This document shows, piece by piece, positions 1 through 12,000 of a stretch of DNA of 64,000 nucleotides. Where the stretch lies: positions 2,501,457 through 2,565,456 of the forward strand of contig JARUPZ010000007.1 in the NCBI GenBank assembly GCA_031213475.1. Direction: 5' to 3'. Below the pieces are notes generated by a model. That model saw only the letters and a program-made list of their open reading frames with translations. It did no database searches and was not told the DNA's origin. The DNA comes from Nereocystis luetkeana. Lineage: Eukaryota > Sar > Phaeophyceae > Laminariales > Laminariaceae. A program made the translations under genes and the position numbers. Position 1 is the first letter of the stretch. Each line of letters starts with the position of its first letter.

Positions 1-3000
1 ATGGCTGCAATGATGCCTACTGCCCCCACTGACGCTACAGATGCCACGTTGGTTGAGCAACCCGCTTCGGAAATTACCAACACACCCGAAGCGCGAGTCG
101 CCGTTCCGGGAACGAACGATTCGTGTTTGCCAACCGCGGAAAAACTGGACAGTCAAGAGGATGTCGATGCTGGAGATTTTAGTCCTTTGACCGGGGAGGT
201 ACTGGTGGCGTCCGAAGGTAATGTTTTCACCGCCGATGACGCGAATGGCTTGTCGGCTGAACCGACCTCTGTGGAGACACCCGCGCTGGAGCACCGCACG
301 CATCCAGCCAAGGAGAAAGTCGGCGCTCTTGCCACGAGCGAGACAGCTTTTTCAGACACGAAGAACATGGGGATGACAGAGGATACCGATGTCGCACAAT
401 CCAACCCTAGTGTTGGGGAAAAACTCCTTGTGGCTTCGACGGAAACAACTGCCCTCTTTGTTGAGCCCAATTTGGCGTTGACTGAACTACCCGCCCCAGC
501 AACCTCGGCACTGGAGTATGAAACCCCCAAAACCGAGGGGCCTGTGCCCGACCCGGTCACGAGCGATCCCATCTTGCAACAAGCGGCGACATTTGGCATG
601 GAGGAGGGTTCTCAGGTCGAGCAGTCTACCTCTGCGACTCGGAAGGCGACGCCAGCGGCTTCGGTGGCGACAGGTGTCGCCGCTAGTCCAACAGGCGGGC
701 TGTCGGCGGGACAGTTGGGTTCGGGTATTGCTGTGGTGGAGCGCATCGCAACGAAAGCTGGGGACCGAACTGACACACCGGCCACGATCGATTCCATTTC
801 ATCAGACACGGAAGCTCTAGGGGCGATGATGGATGTCGATACCGAACAGCTCACCCCTGTGGGTGCCCATGAAACGCTTAAGGGTGCAATAGAGGAAACC
901 GCACCCACCTTCGTCTTGGGTGAAGGGTCCGCTGATGAACCTGCGTCCGTCGCCGCTCCATCGGACTGCACACCCTGTGCCGCGGTGAAACCTATCGCTG
1001 TGCCCATAGTCGACGTTCCTGCTATATCTGCCAAGGACGACGATGGAATGGACGAAAATCTCGAGGTCGGCCAATCCATCGTTGTGCCTGAGCAGGATAT
1101 GGTGGGAGCTACGGTGGAGCAAAGCTCCTCAACATTTGCCCTTGATGGGGCGTTGGGTGAAGATATCTCTTCTGTCACACCTCCCGCAGTGGACAGAGCC
1201 CCTGCAGAACTTGGCGCGTCATCCGCAGAGGCGCCTCCTGTCTCTACTCCGGTCACGGGGGACCCTACCTTGTCAACCGCGAACGTATCTGAGGTAAAGG
1301 AGTATACCGGCGTCGAGCAGGCTACTCTGGTGGCTGGGAAGTCAGCGCTGGTGACGACGAACGAAGACAGCAGTGCCCCGGACATCATTCTGCAGGAGAT
1401 ATTGGCTGAAGAAATCGCTTCCGGGGTGGGTGCACCGAAGTACGTAGCCATGGCGACCGATCAGCCTGTGGCCGTGCCCAATATAAGGGACCCTACGTCA
1501 CCAGTCGAGAAGGCCCTGGCAATGGCGGATAGTGTTGGGGTCGAAAAAATTACCCCTGCTGCTACAGGGGAGACGCTGGTGGCCTTACTTGAAGATGGGA
1601 CTGTCCTTCATGAGGTGTCGACTGAAAACACCGTTTCCGATTCTACTGCACCGGCGAACTACCCCTTGGCAGTCGAGGACTCTGTCGCTGGTCCGGCTAA
1701 CGAGAAAGTTGCGCAGCCCGTCCCTGCCCCTAGCGATGGGGCGCTTGCGGATGCAACCGAAGATTGGGACCCCTTAAACGCCCTCAAAGCGGCATGCGGT
1801 GCCGATCCCGATTCCGCCGCCGCACCGTCACCGGAGCACACATTGTCGGCAGAAGAAGAGACAATCGATCACACTGTCCCCAACGGTTTTACTTCGTTAG
1901 CCTGCGAGGCGGTAGGGATGACAGAGGGTGCCGAGGTCACACAAATCGCTGCCGAGCCTACGAAGGAGTTTCCGGTGGCTGTGATTGGTGACATTGCCCC
2001 TTCCGTTGTCGTGGACGCGGCTTTGACGACAGAAGATGGCAGCATAACCGCTGCTTCAACGCTTGTAGCCTCAGCAGCCGAAGAAACTGTCCAAGTTTCG
2101 GTGTCGGGCGGTCCTACCCCTTCGGATGAGGTCCTGCGAACCTCAGATGATGCTGAGGTCGAAACATTTACCGCTGTGGCCGAGGAAGGGAAACAAATCG
2201 AGAAAAACGATGCTGCAGACTTAGCCGAGGTCCGTGACGGAGTCTTCACTGAGGACCTCGCTTTTACAGCTGATGTGGACGAGGTGGAAATGTCTTTAAC
2301 CGAGGGACCTCTGACCGGCCAAGAGCTAGGGAAATACACCTCGCCGATAGGCAAGCCATCTATCTTGACCGCCGAAGACGCTGTTGAGGTGCCTGCAGAT
2401 AAAGCTTCCGCGGCGATGACGGAGGACAGAGAGGCTCAGCACGGTGCAGACGAGATTGCGGAAAGTCAGGGAGCCGAGGCGACCACTTTGGAGGTAGTAG
2501 CGGCAGAGGCACCAGACATGACGGAGGTCACGGATGATGAAAAGAAGCACCCCGTGGCCGGGGAGCAAGCATCGCTTACGACTACAGCAGGCATTGTCGC
2601 CCTTGATGCACCCTTGCTTGAGGGGAACACTCTAGGGTCAGCTGCCCGGATAGAAGGTTGTCCGGAAGTCGGGGAATCGTTTGCACTTGTCATTACGGTC
2701 GATGATGGTGCCGAGCTGTCCGCAGATACATCTCTGGTAGCAACCATGGGGAACAGTGAGCCAAAAAAGGTTACCGCCGGTAACGATGAATCCCAGTCGG
2801 CGGGGGCACTGCCTATGGAGGTAGCCGAAGAACCATCGGCGTCGGCGGACGATGCTGAAGTCAGACGACGTACCTCTGGGACTGGGAGTCAAGCGCGAGA
2901 GGATTCCGTCGAGGATATGGACCCAACCAGTGCGGCTGATGAAGCAACCGCTCGGGACTTATCGTCCACCACTTCTCCAGAAATACACGCAGAGTTGACA

Positions 3001-6000
3001 AGCAAGGAGCTTCTCGATTCACAGGTAGCGGGTGATTTTACCGTATCAGTGTTCGAGGCGCCCTCTCCAAATATCGATGGTGTTACTGATAAGTCCGCGA
3101 AAATTCCTCCCGCGAGTATGACCGAGGATACTGAGGCCCATCAAGTTGTTGCCGGTACTGCCAAGGGCGGTACGGCGGAGGTATTCACTCCCGAGACAAC
3201 CAAGGAGGTGCAGGAAACGGTTGAGGACACGCAAACCGAGCTCCCCCAACTTGTGGCAGAGGAGGAAACAACGTTTGTTGCAAATGAGCGTACATACCAA
3301 ACATTGGTCCATGATGGAGCTCCCAAAGAGAACCCCGCTCCCACGGCACATGCGGGACACAAACCGATGGCTGGAGAACCCACCCTCGAAACCCCAGCGA
3401 CCAAGGACCCTTTCGTGGATCAGTTATTGGGTGATCCTGCGTTGCGTGTTGATGAAACATCTGTTCCAGTCATCGATAATGCTGTTATCGGTTCTGTGGA
3501 CACAAATCCTGTGGAAGTTATTGAGGGGGTTGAGGCCCACGAGGCTAACGCTAAAGCAACGAAGGGAAAATGGGATGAGACCTTCACTCCAAAGGACATT
3601 CACCCACTATCGAAGGTGGAAGATTATCGTCAGACTCAAGAACCCATCCCCGTGGGCGAGGATGTAGTATCGTACAGTATGCCTCACACGGTTGCTGTCG
3701 ATAGAACCGCCACCGCAGAACCCGGGTTCGTGACCGCTACGGAGGGCGAAGCTTCCCCGGTAGCTGAAGAAGCCTTTGCGAATGGCGTATTGGGCGGTCC
3801 TGCCGTTTCGATGGATACTTCGTCAACGTTGAGTGTTGACGCATGCGGTGATGCGTCGGTGGATCAGCCGTTTGTAGCAACTGTGGATGAGGATGGGATT
3901 CAGCAAGCTGACTCCGGTAGTACCCCGGACACCCAAGCGGAGATGCTCACTGCCAAACAGCCCACCCTTGTAACCGGTACAGATGAACCGGTCGACGTAA
4001 CCAAAGCTAGTGCTTCAGTTCCTGCTGCCGATGGAGCATCGGCCAAGGAGCTATGTTTGGAATCCCCCCAAAAGGAGGAAAACTTTCAGGCACTTGAGGA
4101 GTCTCATACCCAGCCTATGTCGGACGGTCCTACCCCATTGGTCGATTCTTTATCTACTTTCACCGTCGACTCTTCCGTTGACATGGTTGTGGACACACCA
4201 ACGATAACCGCAAGTGGAGAGGGTGAAACCTCGCAAGGTGCCGCCGATAGTGCGGAGTGCAGGCCTATGAAGGTGGCCACCCCGGAGGTAGCAGTCGAGA
4301 TTACTCCGGAGGTATTGCCGACTCCAGCACAGGAGGAAGTAGTATCGTCAACTGAGGAGCTTCCGGCCGACGTGCTAGTGGCCAATGACGGACCTGAAAC
4401 GACGGGCGAGACAGAGAGCGGATTTAGTCACCCTGGTCACGGGGAGGAGGAGACGGTGACCACCACAGAAAAAGTAGCTTCGACCATCCAGGGCGGGAGT
4501 ATCACTGAGGAACCTGCGACACTGAGCGGCATACCACAAGAAGAAACATTCGAGGAGTCTCACACCCAGCCTGTGACGGATGGTCCTACCCCATCGGTTG
4601 ATGAGGCATCCACTATCACCGTCGACGTTTCCACTGACATGGTTGTAGGCACACCAACGATGACCGCAGGTGGCGAGGATGCTATGCCGCATGCTGCCGT
4701 AAATAGTGCGGGTATCAGGCCTGTGAAAGTGGTCACCTCGGAGTTAGCAGTCAAGATTTCTCCGGAGGTATCGTCGCCTCCAGCACAGGAGGAAATAATG
4801 CCGGCAGCCGAGGAGATCCCAGCCGGCGTATTAGTGACCGACGACGCGCCTCGAACGGCGGGTGATGCAGAGAGAGAGGATAATGACCCTGTTCACGGGA
4901 AGGAGACGGTTGTGGCTGCCACAAAAAAAAACATTCAGGATGGAAGCACCACTGAAGAGCCTGCTGCAGTGAGCGACATACCACATGAAAGAGCACCCGA
5001 GGAGTCTCACACCCAGCCTGTGTCGGGCGGTCCTACCCCATCGGTTGATGAGGCATCCACTCTCACCGTCGACGCTTCCATTGACATGGTGGTGGACACA
5101 CCAACGCTGACTGCAGATGGAGAAGATGATATATCGCAAGCTGCCGCTGATTGTGCAGCTTTCAGGCCTGTGGAGGTGGTCACTCCGGAGCTAGCAATTG
5201 AGATTTCTCCGGAGATATCGTCGCCTCCGGCGCATGAGGAAATAGTTCCGGCAGCCGAGGAGCTTCCAGCCGACGTATTAGTGTCCAGCGATGCACCTGG
5301 GACGGCGGACGATGCCAAAAGACAACGTAATGACCCTGTTTACGGGGAGGAGACGATCGTGGCTGCCACAGAAAAAGCAGCATCGGCCATCCAGGGTGGA
5401 AGCACCACTGAAGAGCCTGCTGTAGTGAGCGACACGCCACAAGAAGAAGCTCCGACTTTCCACGAACCGCTTAAGGGTGGCTTCTTTGCTCCTCCTACTG
5501 CGTCGGTGGGCAATAAGTCTGCTCTCTTTATCGCCCACGATGTTGATGGATCTAAATACAACGCTCCGGAAGACATAGTCGAGGAGGGTGAGGTCCGCCA
5601 AGTTGTCATCGATGGTACCGACTACAGAGGTACAGGGACTTCTACGTACGAGCTACCGACAGAGACATCGGGTACGATGGAGGATCCCGAAGCTAAGGAG
5701 GGCTTACCTACGGCTGAGGGAGAGCCACTGGTGGCTGCAATTCGAAAACACGGGGAGTCTGCGGACAACGACGCCTCAGAAACGACCGAGGCGACCAAAG
5801 GGGGTGAAGCGCAGGACCCCGCCGCACTTTTTACCGGTTGCAGACCGGCCGGGGTGATCGCTTCGGAGTCACAAAAGGAGAAGGCGGAGATGGCAGACGT
5901 GGAGGAGAATCCTGAGGTTGACACACGTGCCACGATGATTGGAGAGGAGGCGACACCTGCTATGGACGAGACGAATGGGTCGATCGTTGGTCTTGACAAA

Positions 6001-9000
6001 TTAAAAACCGGCCTTGATGGGTCAAATGTGGACGTTCACGGAGCGACCGTTGACGAAACCATACCGCTCTTCTCGACAAAGGGGGGTACAGCCTCACCAG
6101 CCGAGAAGGAACTCGTCGGCGGAGTCCCTGGAGACCCTGACGCACTGATAGATGACGGATCATCATCCAAATATGCTGATGTCGTTGAATCAGCGGATGA
6201 ACCCGCGGACGAAACGTCGACGATCTTAGGCGAGGGGAGTGAAGGCCAGCAGAAAAAAGCCGGGATGCCGGAAGGGACACAGGTAGATATGCCCACTCCT
6301 GATGTAGATGATCACGCACTGGCAACGGTAAAGGGGACAGAGCTCGAGCAGCCCATCCCTCAAGAGCCCACCTCCATCGGATATGGTAGCGACGAAGCAG
6401 AGCCGCGCGCCGAAGATGTCATCACCGATGTGGTGTCGCGTGGCTCCATTTCGTTGAGCGACGGCACATCTGTTACCGCTGCAATCGGAACTGCTGACTT
6501 GTCCGCGGAAACATCGGTGACGGCCACGACCGAAGACGTTGGGCAGCGACGGGCTGTGGCCGGTGTTGTAGAGGGCGAACTTGCCGAGGTGCCCACCGCG
6601 GAGGAATTTGCGATTGTGAACGCGGCCGCGGACACAAAGATCAACGTGCCAGCTTCTGTCAGAGGGCAGGAGACGCCGGTGGCTGCGGTAACGGATGAAG
6701 CGCCTTCTGCTGTTGATGAAGAAGCCTGCTATGATGCCCCTGCTGAGGAGCGAGAAACATCGGTAGACGAGACTCCTGCTCCTAGTGCCACCCTTGACGG
6801 GGCGTCTGCTGCGGTTCCTGCCTTCTTAGATGCTGCGGAGGGGCAAGAAGCTGACACACACGGAGACCCTGTCGGCGATGTCGTGTCGGGCGATACCCCC
6901 TTGTCGCTGGGGGAGACACCTGCACCAGCAGTAGCCGTCGTTGATGGTGTTGAGGACACCGGTCCTGTACCCGGCACCCACGGATCAACCGCCGAACAAC
7001 GTGTCTCCCTGGCTTCCGCGGAGGAAATTGTACCGATAGTCCCAGCAGCTGAGCACGTTGACGGAGTGACCGCTGACGAAACCACACCGCTCCCCGCGGC
7101 GGAGGGGAGTGCAATCTCACCATCCGAGGAGAAGCTCGCCAAGGGAGTCCCTGGAGATCTTTCCGCACTGATAGATGATGTATCGCTAGCCGAAGACGGT
7201 GATGTTGATAATTCGGTTGATAAACCCGCCGACGACGCGTCGACGATCTTAGGCGAGGGGAGTGAAGGCCAGCAGATAAAAGCCGGGATGCCGGAAGTGA
7301 CACAGGTAGATATGCCCACTCCTGATGTAGATTATCCCGCACTGGCAACGGTAAAGGGGGCAGAGCTCGAGCAGTCCATCTCTCAAGAGCCCATCTCCAC
7401 TGCGGCTGGAAGCGACGAAGCAGAGCCGCGCGCCGAAGATGTCATCACCGATGTGGTGCCGCGTGGCTCCATTTCGTTGAGCGACGGCACATCTGTTGCC
7501 GCTGCAATCGGAACTGCTGACTTGTCCGCGGAAACATCGGTGACGGCCACGACCGAAGACGTTGGGCAGCGGCGGGCTGTGGCCGGTGTTGTAGAGGGCG
7601 AACTTGCCGAGGTGCCCACCGCAGAGGAATTTGCGATTGTGAACGCGGCCGCGGACACAAAGATCAACGTGCCAGCTTCTGTTAGAGGGCAGGAGACGCC
7701 GGTGGCTGCGGTAACGGATGAAGCGCCTTCCGCTGCAGTTGATGGAACGGTTGTTGAAGAAGCCTGCTATGATGCCCCTGCTGAGGAGCGAGAAACATCG
7801 GTAGACGAGACTCCTGCTCCTAGTGCCACCCTTGACGGGGCGTCTGCTGTGGTTCCTGCCTTCTTAGATGCTGCGGAGGGGCAAGAAGCTTGCACACACG
7901 AAGACCCTGTCGGTGATGTCGTGTCGAGCGGTACCCCCTTATCGCTGGGGAAGACACCTGCACCAGCAGTAGCCGTCGCTGATGCTGTTGAGGACAACGG
8001 TCCTGTACCCGGCGCCGACGAGTCAACCGCCGAACAACCTATCTCCCAGGCTGCTGGGGAGGAAAACGTACCGACGGTTTCAGCAGGTGAGGACTCTCTC
8101 ACTGACACTGTGTCGGGGCATTCTACTGCCTTCGCCCTCGGCAGTGCTGATAAGACATTCCGGGGAGTACCTTTGGCAGCCACGGCGAGTAAGGAGGAGG
8201 TTCAGGATCTTCCGGTCGAGATGACGGAGAGTGGGAGAGTGGAAATGCTTAAAACCGAAGCTACCGGGGAGGGAACGACAGCGGAGAACGGACACGGGCT
8301 TGAATCTGTCCCTGCTGGTGGGGAGGATGCGTTCGTGTCTGTAATCGAGGGTGACGTGCCGATTGTAGCCCATGGCGAAGAAACCGCTGATAAACACGCC
8401 TCCTTCAACACACGGGAGGAAGGGGAGGCAGCCCCGACGATCAATGAACATCTTGCCGGGACAGTGTTTGGTGGTCCCGCTATGCTAGATGGCGAAACGC
8501 CGGTCACTGCTGAGGACGGCGCTATGGGCACGCTCCAGGGCAACGTCCTAGGAAACTCGATTGCCGGTGGTACCGCGGACGAGCCAGCAGAGAAACAAAG
8601 TCCAGAGGCACGTGTGGAGGCGTCAGCATATGCGGTCAGTGCTGAGGTGGGCAATCGTTCCGTTCTTGCCTCGGGTGATAAGCCGGGCCTTAGCTACGGA
8701 GAGAACAACCCGCCCACATCTCTGGATAACCGGAACGCCGATAAATCAACTGGTGGGGTGTTCAATAGACAATCAACCCATGAAGCTGAGGAGACATCGC
8801 CGGAAGGGGTTGAAACCACGACGGGGGTACCCACGCCCAACGCTGCAGACACACTAGTTAGCCTCGGTTCGAAAGGTGGTGCGGAAGAAGCTGGAGATGT
8901 TTCGGAAGCAGCCCTGCAAGCCAGCGCGGGGTCGGGGGGCTCTGACTCGGTGGTGGACAAGGCCCCTGCACTTATCAACGACCATCATGATGAGTTGCCT

Positions 9001-12000
9001 GCTAAACAAGCTCGGGGGAGTTCGGTTGAGGGTGAGAACATCCAGGGAGTGAGAGATGCGCAGCGTGCCGAGACATCGGCGGAAACTGCAGGAAAAGAAC
9101 TAATCGCAGCCGATGGAAGTGACCTTCGTCAAGAGGGAGCGCAGGATAACTCTTCTGCAAGCGGAGTGTCCGTCGATAAGACTATTAGTGGGGCAGAGGG
9201 GGAGGAAGATAATGAGGCCGATCCCGAAGAAGCCCTGTCGGTCAACAAGCTCGCTGATGAGATGCTTGACGAGGCATTACCATTGGATGCTGAACCGTGC
9301 GCATCATCCACCGCACAGCTCATCGATGGATCGGCTGAGCACCCGGCAGCAAGTACGGTGGAGGGCGGTGAAGAGAAACACGCCGTCGCTTGTGTCACCG
9401 AGGGTAAAGCGACAAATACTCATACACCAGGCATAATCGAGAAAGATTCGCCGACGGAGGCGGATAGCTTGGAATGCACAGTGCGTGCCCTTTCTAGTAA
9501 AGACGACATGTCAGGAGCGCCTCCTGAGGGAGACACCCCGTCCTTTGCCTCAAGCAAAGTGATCGCGGACGAGCCCCTTCTTGGGACATCGATGGACGAA
9601 CAAGAAGAAGCTCCAGCACCCGAGGACAATCTGGCCCATCGCATGAAGATCGGGCTTGCTCCATCGGCAAACGAGAAAGTGTCTCTCGCGGTCGCCGAGC
9701 GTGTCGAGGAATCCGCAGAGACAGCGACTGCAGCCGGAACATCTCTTGTGGAAGACACTCTGACCGTTGCCTCGGACGAAACCATTCTCCTGGTCGACAA
9801 GCAGGGGCCCAAGGGCACTAGCACCGCTGCCGCCGCAAAGAAGATTGATGCCCAGGAGTCCGTCGGTGAAACTGTCGAGGGTGAACTTTCGGACGTGCCG
9901 ATTGCGGAAGCAGCGATTGTCGAGGAGGCAAGCGAATATGCCGGGGAGGGAGCTCCAATGGGTGTGGTCAAGAATAGTGCGCCTACCGCTCCCTTGGACA
10001 GGGCGGTCGTTGATGTACCTCCCGGTTCGACTGAAAAGGAAGCAGAAGCAGCCCTGTTAGCCGAGCAGAACCACGTATATGCCACGCTGAGCACCCCCCG
10101 CTCATCAGCGGAAGAAACAGCGGCAGGTGCTCTCACCGTGAATGAAGCTGTAAACACATCCCCGAACGAAGGAATGGCGGAGGTGGTCGCCGAGGGAGAG
10201 CTTCCCCAGACGATTCCCATCACCGGGGAGGAGGGCAGCCCAGTCGGAGCTATGACGTCAGTTGACACCGCCTCGGTGGGCGCGGAGAAGGAGGCTCCCG
10301 CGGACGGGGCTAGGTCCGTAGGTGAGGCTACCGTGGAAGAAACGGTTTCGGCGGGAACAGGGACTGAACATCTCTCTTCTAATACGATCGAGGGGGCTGT
10401 TTTTGACGAGGGGATATCAGCGACTTCTCCTGCTGCGGGGAGGAAGGGGCCCATCGACGAGACCGATGATGCTGGAGAAGAGCATGAGGTTAGGCTTGAA
10501 GAGCCAGTTGCTGACGTTTCTGGCCTACGACCAGCCCCAGAGGACTCGGTTGTCGCTGCTGACCAAGTCAAAGTCAACCCTACGTCTGCGCCTACGTCAG
10601 AATCAGGGGTTTATTCTGAAGATCCCACGTCTTCGCCCGAGGAAAAGAGATTGATGGCGGGGGGCCTAGATCACCCGATCTCCCTGCCCCCTCCGGAGGC
10701 CGCGAGTTCTGCGGAAGTAAGGCTAGTTGATTCTGCCATTGATGTCCATGTTGTGGGACCTACTTCAGATGTGCTGGAGGGGCAGGAGAGAAAGTCTATT
10801 GCTGTAAAGGAAGAAACTACCCCTCCTGCGGTCTCTCATGTACCTCTTGCTTTGGAGGCCGGGGTACGCGTGCCGACCGCGGGAAAGTCAGGCGACGAAA
10901 TGGTGGAGCAGGCGACAGGGATATCGAAAGAAAATGCTGAGGTCGCGCAGCCTAAGAACGTAACAGTGCAAGGCCTGACAGACGAACCGCCAGTGGACGT
11001 CAAAGTCGTGATGAAGCAAGAAGAGACTTTGGCGACACGCGTTGAGGATTATCGCCTTGAAAGAGCCGTAGGCAGTGACGCAGCTGCACCTCAGATGGAA
11101 AATCATCCAGACCAATCTGGATCTGTTTTATCCGATGACGGTGCGGCGCTGGACAACAAGGGAAACTCTGTCGAAGAGGGAAGAGGGGAGTTCGCGGTAA
11201 CCGTTGTGGAGCCACTCGACAAAACCCGACAGGAAGCGTCTGTTACTCGTCAAATATCAGAGCTGAAAGTCAGAGCGGGCGGCACTTTATCTGTGGATGA
11301 TATAGTGTCGGCGGGAGATGAAGGAGTTTCAGATGCCAGTACTGCGGTGGGCGATGATAAGGTGCTGACTGCGACTCCGGGTGGATCACTCAAGCCCACA
11401 CCAGAGACCATCGAAAACGGGACGTCTGAGTTTTCCGAGGCTGAAGGAGTGATCGTCCCCGAGGCGGTATCCATGGATATGAATGCCGCTGCGTCGATGG
11501 GAGACAAGAGTTCCGCTGTCTTTCCGGTCGTGGAGGCCGTAAAAATTATACCGTTAGCGCCCGACAACGAAATAGCTCACAAGGAGGAAGAGCTAGCCGT
11601 TGACCACGAGAGGATTCCCGTTCACGAGTCCATGGACGGTGCGGGCAAGCTGGAAGCTGGGGTGGAGCAGGCTGTCCTTGTGACTACGGAGGACGAGGCA
11701 TCGGTCGCGGCCTTTGATGGTGTCCTTCCAGACGAAATGTACCGTGAACGTGTTCCGTCTTTGACGGCGGCGTTTGCACCGACTGCCGAGGATAATAGTG
11801 AGGAGGAGGGGGGGGTTAACAAGACGCCGGTGCCTTTGGTCGTCCGTGGTGAGGTCGATCACGAAGTCGATCAACTCGCGGTAACGAAAGTCGGAGGCGG
11901 ATCGGCAGCGAAAAACGAGAAAGGATCTTCCAAAGCCGTACATTTGGGAACGGGAGAAGAAGAACCGGCGTTGGTCAGCGACGAGCTTCGTGAGAGTGTG

